Shown: in pieces, positions 1 to 11,447 of the stretch | How positions within the stretch are numbered: position 1 is the first letter of the stretch | Layout of the letters: every line of letters starts with the position of its first letter | Assembly (NCBI GenBank): GCA_964020975.1 | Contig: CAXHWN010002490.1 | Coordinates: 578,739-642,738 of the forward strand | From: Hermodice carunculata | Taxonomy: Eukaryota > Annelida > Polychaeta > Eunicida > Amphinomidae | Length of the DNA stretch: 64,000 nt | Reading direction: 5' to 3' | Made by a program: the position numbers and the translations under genes | The notes under the pieces: generated by a model | The model's input: only the letters and a program-made list of their open reading frames with translations | The model's database searches: none | Told to the model about the DNA's origin: nothing

Positions 1-1200
1 GCAGGTTACACTGTATGGGTTGAATTATAAGGAGTATGTGGTCTCCATGTATTAAAAGGCAATTAGTTTATCATAACATCATTATACAATGGTCTCTGTC
101 ACCCCTAGAGAACCTAACAGTGGTCTCATGAGACTCGTGGTCTTTCAAGACAGGTAAAACTATCAACAGTCGTCATGCGCGACAACATATTTAGATGTTA
201 TCTCATGGCTAAATCAGTATCCTAGCCGGTACAGTTACCCTGAGAGCCTGTACCCTCCAGAGACCCGAAGGGTCGAGGGAGGATACAGCTCGAGTGGGAA
301 TTGTACAGGGTAGGATACTGATTTTGCCATGGGATGATCTTTGTATCCTAAATTTATATGCCATAATTAGACGAAAAAGGCAAATGCAGCTTTTCCTAGC
401 ATTATGTAAGATATTACATACCTATTCATTAGCCAAAACATACAATGTCTGGTTCATAATTTTGTTTGAGAAAAGCCCACCTCCCCTTCAAGAAGCAATG
501 GGCCTGCAATATGAGTGTTTTTTCATTTGCCATGTTATATGCTCTTACTACCATCAATCTGAATTTCATAAATGCAGAAAATTTTTTAAAAACAATCAAA
601 CAGGAGCACTCATAAATATCTTGTTGGCATATATACAGGTTACATTTACACCAATTTTGAAGAAAATCTGACCATTAGCTTTAGAGAAAAAGACAAAAAT
701 CTATTATCTTGACCGGGGGGGGGGGGGGGGGTTAACAGACAGACAGTCAGTCAGTTGGACAGACTGACACCTTAGAAAAATCCGTGGGTCTGTATAGTAC
801 TTGAACCAAATTTGAAACTAATAGGGGTCACATATACAAAGATATGCCTGTTTGGACCTGGATATTGCCTAACAATGCTCTGTTAATTAACTAATTAATA
901 ATGATCACAGGAAGCTAGTTTTCATAGTGGATCTGCGTCATCAAAAGGTGAATCACTAATAAAAATATGGCGGAGCTACATGCAATATTTTTTTAGTTAT
1001 CACAGTAACGCTATCCTGATGGACAGACGGACAGACAGATGGCGGGCCAATGGTCATAAAACCAATATATCCCCGGATCCTTTGGACGCAGGGGATATAA
1101 TAACATAATTCAAATTATAGGACTTGCAAATGTGAAAATCAGTCTCTCATCAGAGGGTGGTCTCTAATGACAGGGGCTCTTGTGACAAGCACGACTGTAT
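1..1200. repeat. Non-coding repeats: MITE-like ends, G-run, GACA/GACG microsatellite with hairpin
   Basis: This stretch has no supported gene. A run of 18 G lies at 714-731, followed by ACAG/TCAG simple repeats. A second GACA-rich stretch at 1019-1045 is followed by a hairpin with arms TATATCCCC and GGGGATATA at about 1064-1100. This is the same plan, monomer then GACA/GACG microsatellite then terminal hairpin, seen in other elements of the window. Phrases resembling 'CAGTGGTCTC' near 118 and 'GACTGTA' near 1192 suggest worn MITE ends. Confidence 0.4.
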
Positions 1201-1287
1201 ATGGATGTGTTTACATGTATTGATTTTATCTTTCACTTATCCATTGATGGTTTTTTTTCAACACAAACATACATATTAAATACTTAC

Positions 1288-1446
1288 CCACTAAAAAATC
1301 AAGGGAATCTGTCCCACCCTGAATTCCCATCACACTTGGCCTTGTCTGGCAGTGCAACAGGAAAAGATTCTCAGCTGGACTCAGTCCAGCTGGTGGAGGA
1401 CCACCTCCTGTCTTGGGCCTCTTGCCTGCTTGAAACTTTCTGTTTG
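1288..1446 (-). CDS. Exon 3 of the Myb/SANT-like gene
   Basis: The frame handed over by exon 2 continues as ANRKFQAGKRPKTGGGPPP and runs open to the GG/GTAAGTA donor at 1288/1287. The TGGGPPP linker and the later GIQGGTDS motif are the usual C-terminal signature of this Myb/SANT-like family. The exon ends in phase 1, so at least one more exon is needed to the left. Confidence 0.85.
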
Positions 1447-4400
1447 CTGCAAATAATTTCATAGGGATGAATTAATGTTTCATATATGTATGTCATATAA
1501 GCAATGTTTAAACATCACAAACCTTAATGAATTATCACAATATATATGTACAATATAATGCATATATAATTTCATGAATCCCTACATGTATAAGACATTT
1601 TTCATTGTTTCATGCTGTTAGAAGGGATAAAGTACAATGTAGATTAAATCTCACTAATTTAGAAAGCAATTCAATTATGTAAAGTAAAAGCTCCACTGCC
1701 AAAGACCTCTCACTTCTGAATTTTTTTATATTCCCAGATGTTTTGTATGTTATTTAATATGCAACTGGGTTTTTATAACATCTCATAACTGGACATTTCT
1801 CATTTTAAAAAAACCTCTCACTTTATTTCTGCTAGAACTATAGCCCCAAAATGTACCTAAATTCTATTCATACACGTTTGATTGTTGAGAACAATGTATG
1901 GTTTTGTGCAAAATACATATTGATCAAACCTGGTAACTCATGAACCTGAACATCCAAACCTCCGGCTGATGAACATCTCTCCCTACAGAACACGGTCGCT
2001 AGGCCCCAAGATTGTGACAGGTTTCCCTGTATTATGTTCATTGCATTCACTGATCTATTTTGGGTTTTAAGATGGGGAGTATTATAAATGGGATGTTTTT
2101 AAATTGAAATCACCTTAAATCGGTTCAGCTTTAAAAAGCAATATCTTTTTGTAGCTGTGCTAACCAAAGGTCACAGAACTTATGCGACCGCTCATGTCTG
2201 TCCATCCATCTGAAAACTTTTGCTAGCTAGCGCGATACCGTGCACAGTTTTCAAGTTAGCCAAATATAACTTTTAGGACTCACATGGGTATAAAAATCTA
2301 TGTTCTTTTAGTTATTGTTGGCGCCACCTACAATATTCGGCAATATTGGGGCCTCTTGTTTAGGTAATAGAATGTTGACAGAAATGAAAGGTGCAGGTGA
2401 AACATCCACTAACTTTGTGATACTAAGCCAATACAACAACAGCCTTGAAAAGATTCCTATGGTGGGTTACATACCATTCAAAACAAGATGTCCATGGCTC
2501 TAATGTTCTGCTGTCATTTCAGGATTATAGTTGATGCTCTTGCATTTACATGCCAATTTCTTTTTTTTTTTTTCTTTTTGGTATGTGTTTGTGGTTGACC
2601 TTGATTAAATAGCTCTTACAGTTTGACTCATAATTTCTATACAACTATAGGTGGTGTCACAAGTATCAACATTGGTCAAGATTTTTACATCCCCAATCAC
2701 AGGAAATGTAATGAAGATCTGCCCAAAAAAGTATGAAGCTAGAGTTTTTACAAAGATTTTCACATTTTGACCCCTATATTGCATAATAATGTAGGTGATG
2801 CCAACTATGTAGACAGGAACCTTAAGTTTCATACATCCTGAAAGTCCAGAAAGTTATATTGGGCTAACTTGAATACTGTGGACGGTATTGCGCTTATGGT
2901 TAAAAGTTTACGGACAGGCAGACAAATGGACAGAAAGACTGACAGACATACATGAGCAGTCGCATAAGCTCTGCAACCTTAGGGCAGCAGAGCTAAATAC
3001 ATTAAAAAAACAAATAAAAAAAAGGTAATTAAAAAAAACGTCAGACAACAATGGATTTTCATGATAAATGATATGAAAAGTTTTTTATTTACATTTGAGG
3101 CTGGTACATTTATGATTGCTTGGCCCTCACAATTGGGTAAAATGGAATAACAATTTCCCAACACCTAAAAAATAATATAAAGTTTTTGGTGTTCACTGGT
3201 AAGGTTCTGCGCGTGGTCTAAAGGTAAAAGATTTTGAGCTTTATCTATGAACCCATCACTGTATCATCAAGTGTAAGGTGCACTAATTTTGATATGTCTT
3301 ATCTGTGTCTTTAAGCTCACCTTCTGTTTTGATATTGGCCCATTTTTTCTTCATTTGCTCAATGCTCCTGGTGAATCCTTGACTGAAAAAAAACTATCTT
3401 GTACTATTTATCATAAACAGTGGTCACCCTCTTATAAAGCCCCTCTAACCAGAGGCCACCTCTCTTGAAAGGCCAGCCTAAGGGCACTTTTTGGCAGCAT
3501 TTGGGATGGCCTTATAAGAGGGGGACCACTGTACATGCATCCAAATCCCCAGGACAAAATTTGACATGGACCCAGTATAACATTGGTATTTTAATCTTGT
3601 ATTTACTCCCTTTGATATTTTACAATGTTTTCAAATACCACACATGAATTTGTCAATACATTGTCTATGGAGGGTACATTAGCTGTTGTCCTGTCAGACC
3701 ATCATTCCTACCTTAAATGTCAAAGGTTTAAAAAACTGAAACAAATTTTTCTTTCATATGTACATCAAATTTTAATTAAAATGTTATAAATGGTCTTATA
3801 TCATAATCAAAATAACTGGAATGTAAATAGAAGAATGCATTGTATATCCTGTGCCTGTCTCTCAAGATTAGTGCCATGAATACATGCATGCATGTGTCTC
3901 CCACAGTAGATATGTGCTGCATTTTTTTCCCCAAAAAGTTAAAAAGCAACGGATTAGATTGGAAATCTGAGAAAAACCATACATATTAAGACACAAGGAC
4001 TGTACTCAGCATGTTATCAGACCATTGTGGCACACACATTGGCAATGTTACTTTTTGGATGCAGTAAAAATTAACTATAAAAATACAAGTGCATTAGATA
4101 AGTAACATGAGTAGACATAAAGTTTTTAAAATACATGTTCAAATTAGATATTATCATTCAGGTATAGGGGTTGCAAGACATATATGTCTTTCACGGTTAT
4201 AAGGTATACTAGACACAGCAATATATACAATTTATGTATATGGTAAACAAATTTAATTCAATACATCATAATGGAAAATTAATTAAAATTTCACAGTTCC
4301 TGTCAATATACATTTTGGTAACAATATTTGCAATGAACCACCCAGGAAAATTTAAAACATTTAGTTTTTGTGTTTCTTTACTTCATGTTCATTTACCATC

Positions 4401-6269
4401 ATGTCATCCCAGGAATATGATTTTTAATATGAAAATATTGATGAGCACATTAACAAGAACCCTCTATGGTGAACAGCAATATCCACAATGTATCCCGTCA
4501 ATAGACACCAGACACATATGTTTAAGGACAACCCCATGTATAAGGCATGCTAATTCATGAATGCTTATAACTCCCAAACATACACTATTACATATACCCC
4601 CAGCCTCCAGACTATGCGGTTCTTGCATTCCTCCCACCTGAAGGGCACTTTGTGGAACAGCCCTAACATGTTGCAACAACTGCTGAACTTATTGTCCATA
4701 AACCAGATAAACACTGTACATAAATTTATTTTTTACATGTCTTGATGACATTTGAAGAACTCTATACTTCAAGCTGACTTCCAAATTCGATCAATCGGAC
4801 TCTTTAACTGAACAGGAAAGATTTATTTATAATATCAATGCAATGGGGGATGAATCAAATACAACATGCTTTTTGTAAACACTGCATTTCAGACAAGATC
4901 AGTGTTGATTGGTCAATGTTATGGCAACATTTGGAGCAACTGTGTAGTCTACTAGTAATGGTAACATCTGAAGCATCTGTGTTGTACTATATTTATTTAA
5001 TTTTTTTGGTACATGCATGATGCATTCAACTCCATAGTAAGTAGAAGAACATACTTGTTTAGTGTATGAATTGTGGATATCCTTGTCGATAAACTCTTCA
5101 TGCCTTTGAGTTTGATGATGTATGGACAGCATCATCATAAGCCTACGTGCACTTTGTAAAATGAAAAAATCCTGTGAAAACCAGAGGTGGGTGGGTGTCA
5201 GAGTTCGGAGTACAGTGGTACCTGCTGTATGCAACCACTGCGGTGAGCAGTCGCATTGCTTTTTGTGGTCACTAGGCTCCGACATAGCAGTAAATTTCTT
5301 TGTTAAATTTACCTGTGGTGAAAGGTCACCTGCTGTATGTGGCCACTTTTTCTTGGCAGAAAGGGTGGCCACAGACAGCAGGTACCACTGTACTAATAAT
5401 ATTGGTACTAGCCCAGCTTACGCTGATGCTGATACTGATAGTGAGTCAAGCTTGGTCATGGAGACGGCAACATGAAAACTTAAAATCAAATATAAAAATA
5501 CGATCCCAACACTAAAATACTTCCCTGAACATCCAAGTCTTTGCCTTGCTGAATAAATTGATACTGCAGCCTGTACAAGCACAGCTTTTGTACCAGCGAC
5601 AGGTTAGAGACCGTGTCAGTAAGTCGAATTCTGAGTAGAGCCCCTGGACGAGCCATGCAAAATGTACACAGTCGTTTTCATCACGACTTCTTGAGGCTGA
5701 CGGATGACGCAACCATATGTTTTTATTGCTGGCTGTAGGCCTATGCCTTTTTTAGCTCTCACACATCTCCCGGGACACAACTATACAATTTGGATAGTTT
5801 GCAGTGCAACAATGAACTTTCAGCTCCAGTGGGAAAATCCATCTCCTCCATCATGTTGACTACAACCTTACAAGGTCAAGGATAAGGTGAAGGTTGAGGT
5901 AAAAATGCCAAAGGGTGAAAGGTTGCTGTTAAAAACCGTTAATCCTAACAGATGTAAACAAAGTACACGTGCTGCAAAAAAATATCCATTCCTCTTTTCA
6001 TTTGGGATAGTAATTCATCTTTTTTTGGATATTAATTCATTATTATTTACATCTACCGGTACTTAAATTTATAAAGTGACTAACCTTTTCATGATGAGGG
6101 AGATAATTTCCCAAGCCCGTGTCTTGGCTTGGTTGGTGACTCCCCCCGGTGCTCCGTAGGCGCCCTCAATTATGTCGAGGCGCTGAATAACCTCCTGGGC
6201 CAACAACTCTGCTTCCCTTTGTTGGAAAGGAGGGCTCCTTTCTGCTCTCCTTGCTGCTGCTGGATCCAT
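1288..6269 (-). CDS. Myb/SANT-like DNA-binding domain protein, 3 exons, 3' end beyond window
   Basis: Three minus-strand segments join with GT/AG introns and keep one reading frame: 6269-6085 (185 bp, donor AG/GTTAGT), 3382-3321 (62 bp, acceptor after a T-tract ending CAG, donor AG/GTGAGC) and 1446-1288 (159 bp, acceptor TTTGCAG, donor GG/GTAAGTA). Together they encode 135 residues. Residues 15-35 (FQQREAELLAQEVIQRLDII) form helix 1, the AWEII segment near residue 52 is helix 2, and EQMKKKWANIK of exon 2 is the basic recognition helix. Exon 3 carries the KTGGGPPP linker and the GIQGG motif typical of this family (the NAIF1/MSANTD type, often linked to Harbinger transposases). The likely role is nuclear DNA binding. 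The start is chosen for its good Kozak context (A at -3, G at +4), although the frame is open upstream. The last exon seen ends in phase 1, so coding must continue left of position 1288, and I find no convincing next exon. No stop or frame damage is visible. The splice-consistent match to the family makes this strong; the exact orthologue is unknown. Confidence 0.85.
2140..2996 (+). mobile_element. Non-autonomous element with subterminal inverted repeats and 3' hairpin
   Basis: The segment CTTATGCGACCGCTCATGTC near 2178 returns inverted near 2950-2970 (GAGCAGTCGCATAAG). Before the right end come GACAGGCAGACA-type simple repeats and then a hairpin with arms GCTCTGC and GCAGAGC (2968-2993), followed by TAAATA. 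The hairpin loop and tail match the family at 11.9-13.0 kb. The element lies inside an intron of the Myb/SANT-like gene. Assignment to Helentron-like elements is an inference from architecture. Confidence 0.5.
3321..3382 (-). CDS. Exon 2 of the Myb/SANT-like gene (62 bp)
   Basis: This small exon lies between an acceptor with an eight-T tract (TTTTTTTTCAG) and a GTGAGC donor. In the phase set by exon 1 it reads SQGFTRSIEQMKKKWANIKTE, which supplies the third helix with the conserved K-K-W core. It is too short for ordinary ORF scanning and was found by looking for the missing third helix between exons 1 and 3. Confidence 0.85.
3418..3531. mobile_element. MITE, TIR CAGTGGTC(A/C)CCCTCTTATAA
   Basis: The left end CAGTGGTCACCCTCTTATAA is mirrored by TTATAAGAGGGGGACCACTG at the right end. 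The same termini occur on the larger copy at 29397-29662. It is non-coding, 114 bp long, and lies in intron 1 of the Myb/SANT-like gene about 36 bp from exon 2. Confidence 0.75.
3540..5200. other. Intronic AT-rich DNA, no gene seen
   Basis: This is intron 1 of the Myb/SANT-like gene. I see only AT-rich unique sequence with short open frames that lack splice context or recognisable motifs. Confidence 0.5.
5213..5390. mobile_element. MITE, TIR CAGTGGTACCTGCTGT, TA target duplication
   Basis: CAGTGGTACCTGCTGT at the left end pairs with ACAGCAGGTACCACTG at the right, and both sides are flanked by TA. It is 178 bp long and non-coding. The CAGTG terminus and TA duplication point to a mariner/IS630-type or similar TA-inserting DNA transposon as the source of its transposase. 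It sits in intron 1 of the Myb/SANT-like gene. Confidence 0.85.
6085..6269 (-). CDS. Exon 1 of the Myb/SANT-like gene
   Basis: This exon encodes residues 1-61 plus two bases of codon 62. It begins MDPAAARRAER and holds the first two helices of the Myb/SANT-like fold, including the conserved F-x(5)-L-L-x-E spacing and the AWEII tryptophan. It ends at a GAAAAG/GTTAGT donor. Its codons are richer in G and C than the flanking DNA. Confidence 0.85.
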
Positions 6270-6445
6270 TTTCTTTTTAACGTGGTTGATGGCGCGATCA
6301 AAGGTGGCAATGATGAGCAAGACGAAAGAAGGCGCGAAATTTACAAGATCGTCTGCAAGGCTACCAAGCAACCGCGTGCTTGTAAACAATGCATTTCGTC
6401 AACAAAACCACGTGCTCACGGGTGGAGATGCTTATGACGCGGTGG
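6270..6445 (-). promoter_or_regulatory. CpG-rich upstream region of the Myb/SANT-like gene
   Basis: About 175 bp upstream of the start codon carry many CpG dinucleotides in an otherwise CpG-poor neighbourhood, and a CACGTG palindrome (E-box, the site type used by MYC/USF factors) lies at 6409-6414. No TATA box is obvious. Calling it a promoter or 5' UTR is an inference from position and composition. Confidence 0.4.
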
Positions 6446-6454
6446 TATTTTTTG

Positions 6455-6594
6455 CTTAGCTAAGTTAGACGTTTATGAATACGGTCTAAGCAAGGTTCTT
6501 AGTAAAGCAAGGAAATCTTGCTTAGAAGGATTCTTGAACTTAGATTTCAAACTAAGAATAAGATTTTTTATGAATACGGCCCCTGGTCTATCCA
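6455..6594. repeat. Harbinger-MITE-like segment with repeated TTTATGAATACGG
   Basis: TTTATGAATACGG occurs twice in the same orientation (about 6472 and 6569), and GGGCCGTATTCATAA on the minus strand resembles the start of some invertebrate Harbinger-type MITEs. A similar AAATACGGCCCC occurs near 19424. The block separates the host promoter from the DIRS-like fossil. Family assignment is tentative. Confidence 0.3.
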
Positions 6595-9500
6595 GCAAGG
6601 TCTCATAGGCCTTAAGGATCATCTGCTTAATCCACGATGAAAGTGTATTTCTGCAAACTTGCTCCTTTTGTGGGTTACTCAGTGGAAGAAGGAGGCCAGA
6701 TTTCTGTCCTCTGAGTTTGTCCTCATGAGAAAGGTACCAGCCAAGAGCTCTCACTGGGCACAGGGCTCTCTCCTCAAGAGGAAGAGCGGCATCCATTGCA
6801 AAGAGGGTAGAACCCTTAAAGGCCGTAGCCAGATCTCAAGCCAGTTGGTTCTTTGCAAGGAAACCCAAGTGAGGCCTCAAGGTCACCTGGGAGTGGTCAG
6901 GTGACAATTGGAGATGGTCATGAGCTAGAGCATAGATTTCGCTTCTCCTAGCCCCCGCAGGGAGTGTTAATAGAAAACAACTCTGCCACGTCCAGAACTT
7001 GAGGGAAACCTGCCTGGGGTCCTCAAGGCACTCAAAGGGCCACTTCTTCAGCATGACTAAAACCAGCGCCAGGTCCCACCTGCGCATGACCTGTCGCGTC
7101 ATTGGCCTGTCGGTGTAAAAGGACGAAATGAGTGCAGACAGATAAGGATCCCTACTGATGCACACATCTAAGATGCTGGCAAGGGTTGAGGAGACAGCTG
7201 ATCAAAACCCCTCCACTGTTCTCGAGCTCTTGCCTAAGACTTTCCACTGGTTTAACAGGAAGTCAGCAATGTCCGCGATACGCGGAGCCCAAGGGTGACT
7301 TATCCTACTGGCACACCAGTGGGAAAACACCTTCCATCAAGTCGAGTAAACTGGAGAAGAAGATCGAAGCCCCCCTCTGGAAATTCTGGGACCGACTCCA
7401 AGAAGTCTCTATAAGGGATGTGCTGTGAGATAACCACCAAGGGTGGAGGTTGAGTACTTGAGGGTTCCAATGGAACACATTTGTCCACGGCTGAACCAGA
7501 AGTTTCGGCCATGCCAGTAATTGTAGACAAGGCTCAACGCTCAGTTCCATTAGGTCCACTGAGCAATCACTCCAGGGCCGCCAGGGGGTAACCAGGAGCA
7601 GATTGCAATCATGGGACCAAACCTTGCGCAGTACCCTTGGAAGGATCTGCCAAGGCAGAAAGGTGTACACCCACAGGTTGCTCCAGTCCATGACCAGAGC
7701 ATCCACCACTAGGGTTTGGGGGCCTGGCACAGGCAAGACGTAAACCGCCAGTTTTGCGTTCTCGCTAGTCACAAACATATCCACATGTGGAGTCCCCCAA
7801 TGTGGCCACATGGCCTGAATGACGCTGGAGTGGAGTGAGCACTCCGTCCCTACTAGCCGACCTCTCCTCGAGAGTTGATCAACCAGAACATTTGCATGTC
7901 TTGGGACGTGCCTCGCATGTATGGGAACATCAGAGTTGCAACACCATTTGATGATGGGTCCAGGCAACTCTGTCAGCTTCCTGGACTGCGTCCCACCTTG
8001 CCTGTTGATGTAGGCTACCACGGTCCTGTTGTTGCACATTATCAGGACATGCTCCACCTGGTCTTGGAAGTGGAGGAGCTGCAAGCGCATCGCGTTCAGT
8101 TCCAACCAGTTTATGTGGTGAACTGCGAATGACACTGGCCAAGGGCCCAACGCCGTCCGACTCTCCGCACGGGCTCCCCACCCGGACTGAGAAGAGTCCG
8201 TGTAAATGGTGAGCTGGGCTTGAAGAGGCTCCAGCATCTGTCCTCTCATGATGTTCTCCCTGACAGTCCACCACTGAAGGTGCAGCTGATCCTCGATGAG
8301 GATCGGCACCTGGGTGAGGTGGCCCTGGTCTCTCCTCCATCTGCCCCACAGTGCGAGCTGCAAAGGATGACGGTGAAACCAACCTAATGAGACCTGGGAG
8401 TCCATCAAGGACAGGAAGCCTAATTTGGTGAGCCATTGTTGCACCGAGCAGCCTTGCAAGTCAGAAAGGGCCTGAGAAGAGACTGCAGTCTGTTCCACCT
8501 GTCCTCCGAAGGGTGACAGACGTAGGCTACCAGATTGATCTGGATACTGAGGAAGATGAAAATCTGCTCTGGCTGAAGACTCGACTTAGGTAGGCCCAAG
8601 GGTTGGCAAAGTTCCAGGACGGTCTGTGTGTGATGCTGCGAATCTAGGTGCCAAAGCGCTCGGATTAGCCACTCGTCCACGTACACATGAATGCAAATGG
8701 CTGAGTGGTGATGGTAAGCAGCAACTGTCTGCACAAACCTGGTAAACTCCAGTGGTGCCGGTGACGTGACACCGCATTGAAGCACCCTGAACTGGTATAT
8801 TTTACCCGTGATTACCAACTGGATTCTTACGTGAAGTGTCCGCGATTGGCACGTGGAAGCATGTGTCCTTGAGATCCAGGGACATCGTCCACTCCAGGAC
8901 TGCTGCCACTGACTGGGGTGTCTCCATTCGAAAGGACAGGACTTCCAGTTAGGTGTTTAGTGTTGACAGGTCTATGACTGGGTGCTATTCTCTGTCCCGC
9001 TTGGGGACCAGTCAGAGTAGGTTGTAGAAGCCAGGAGAACCTTGGTCCTCTACCGGCTCTATGGCTCGCTTGCTCCAAAGTGTCTGAAACGACTCCCGAA
9101 GCGATGATGCTTTGGGTTCTGAGGTGGCTGGAGCGAACCACCGTGGTTCTGGGCTAGGTGGAGGGCTCTCTTCACAGAAAAGCAGCATGTAGCCATGTCT
9201 CAACATCTCAGGATGTTTATGACCAATGAATCATCCGTGATAGACTGCCATTGTGCGCGATATGTGCTGAGGCAGTCACCGACCGGGTGCTGCACGGAGT
9301 CTAACAATGTGGCGGTTGGTAATCCCGAGACGACATCTGGGAACTGAGAGTCAGGGACACCAACGCTTTCATAACTTCTTCCCTCTACCGGAAGGCTTGC
9401 TCCACACCGACTGCTGACCACGCTTCCCAGGTTGTCATGCCCCCAAGGGAGCAAAAGTCAAGGGACGGTTCGAGGAGATCTGAGAAGTACCACGCTAAGG

Positions 9501-11445
9501 GGCCGAGGCGGAAAAGGATGACAAAGACCGATCAGAGTCAGTTAGTGCCTTGGAGCGTGCCTGGTCTGCCGAGCGGGCCCGAACGTCCTGTGCCCAGTGG
9601 ACCACTTCCACCACCTCTCCTCCAAACAGAATTCCAGAGAAGCGGGGTCCCATGCGGGCTCTCCGAAAGATCAGGTCAGGCAGCTTTTGACCCTGGAGGT
9701 AGGCGTTCCTCCGTAACAAACAAATGTACCTGGTGATTAACAGCTAGCGACAACAAAGTCGCGAGGAGAGTTGCCTGGTCTAACCACAGTCTTGCATGGC
9801 CTACGCGATCTGGACGGAGCCCTTGAGGTCTTTAAGGACAGACCCCAGAGCAGCCAACGACATGTCAAAGTAGGACCCCACAAGGACAGAGCCTGGGGCA
9901 TCTTCCTCCAATTGCTTGAAGGCCTCTGCTGACGCCGAAATGGTTCTCAGCTGCCGAGCATCCAACTCCTCCCAGTCTAAGTCCACCGGCAGTGAACCCA
10001 ACCGCAAGATCTGCTCTGGCTCAGAGCTTAGGGAGGAGTCACCCCTGCCTCAAGTAGCCAGATGTCGGCGGTCTGACGGGAACCCAAGTGCCAAGAGTCT
10101 TAGATGTGAGCTGGTCGTAGAACTCAGCTACAAAGGGTGCAAAAGATATGGACATATGTTGACTCGTGTCCTCCAGAGACAAGCCCTTGTATGATAGTGC
10201 AACAGCGCTCGACCTATCATCCGCTGGCAGGACCATAGCTTTATCACCAACCAGGCTCTCAATAAGAGCTCTGACATGTCAAAACCCTTAGCAGGTGCAG
10301 GTACAGTGTCCATGAGGGCAGGGGCCGAAGCCTCTGCAGAGCCCATGGCTGCTGGCTCTCTGTGCCTGTCAGAGCATGAATGATGAGCTTTCGACCTGGG
10401 TCAAGATCTTGTATCGAATGAATCCGACATCAGCAGCTCATCTTCCACCTTGGTGTCCAGGTCCACAGACTCCGGACTTGCAAGGAGAATGTGGATGCCC
10501 AAAGCCTTGTCGAACAACATATTGTCCGAGGGCGATGGAGCAACCGCTTGTGACAGCAGGGGATGTCACCATGCCAGGCGTAGGGGTAGCGAGCACCACA
10601 GACGCCGCCTCCACTTGCTCCTCCCATGAGGGGAGAGAGATGGAAGGCAAGGGAGACTCATATGCCTAGATCTCGGAGGCTGCAGGCCAACAGGTCTGCA
10701 GGCCAGAGGGATCTGGCTGAGACTCTGCAAGGCCACTATCCTGGACCTCAGCTGCCATCAACTGAGCAATCTGCTGGCAGGAGGGGTCCGGAGGGAGTTC
10801 AGAGAACTCCCTGACCTGAGGTCTGAGAGAGAGCTGACTCAAAGCCAAAGGAGCGAGATGCTCCGCTGACCAAGTCTGTTCCGACTCAGGGACAGTAGCG
10901 GTGGCAAGTGCAGAAGTAGACTGAGCTTCCTCATGTAACCGCTGATCCTCACAGAGCTCATGATCCACCTGCTGCTCGAGAGAGTAAGGCAGGGTACCTG
11001 GCTCAAACGTAGGGACCAGCAGGATTGCCAACTGCTTACTCCGCGGCAAAGCCACCGAAGGTGCAGGAGGGACTGCTGTGCTACTGTCAGGGTAACAGAG
11101 GGTTCTGCCCAGGCTGAGGGTGGCCAAAGGCCCACTGGCAGTGGATGAATCCCCCTTTCTAGATGTCTTCCTCCTTGGTCCCCTATGCCTTCGTTTACCA
11201 CCTGAGCTCTCAGATTCGGGAGTTCGGGGAGCAAACGGGCCTGTCACCAGTGCCTTAGCTGGCACTCCAAGCTTACAGTCCGAGTGCTCAGACTGGCCAG
11301 GCTGCTGGCTTTCCATATTGCCCAGACTTAGGATTTGAGCATTCGGACTGGCCAGGGTTACGGAATATCGGGGCAGGCACCCGTAGGTTTCCACTTAGGA
11401 CGCACCGGTTTGCGAGGTTGCTGTCTGAGCAATGACCATTTGGCT
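6595..11445 (-). mobile_element. DIRS-like tyrosine-recombinase retroelement fossil
   Basis: The minus strand carries, in order, a gag-like region (about 11394-9700), a reverse transcriptase with RNase H region (about 9210-7300) and a tyrosine recombinase region (about 7165-6595). The reverse transcriptase/RNase H part shows the DIRS-type IYTDSS and WGA RNase H motifs and the HVPRHANVLVDQLSR segment. The recombinase part shows the PAGARRSEIYAL box. The gene order gag, RT-RNase H, tyrosine recombinase is that of DIRS elements. The copy is broken in several places (roughly half a dozen or more) and looks moderately old, since motifs remain easy to read. Terminal repeats were not confirmed and the ends are approximate; the right end abuts a different repeat family at about 11448. 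Confidence 0.8.
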
Positions 11446-11447
11446 TC

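Noticed and set aside
3200-3260. tRNA-like A-box (GTGGTCTAAAGGT) suggesting a tRNA gene or SINE head
   Set aside because: No matching B-box or cloverleaf could be formed around it.
7875-9736. Plus-strand and alternative minus-strand frames across the DIRS-like element
   Set aside because: They are shadows of the reverse transcriptase and gag-like regions and carry no motifs of their own.
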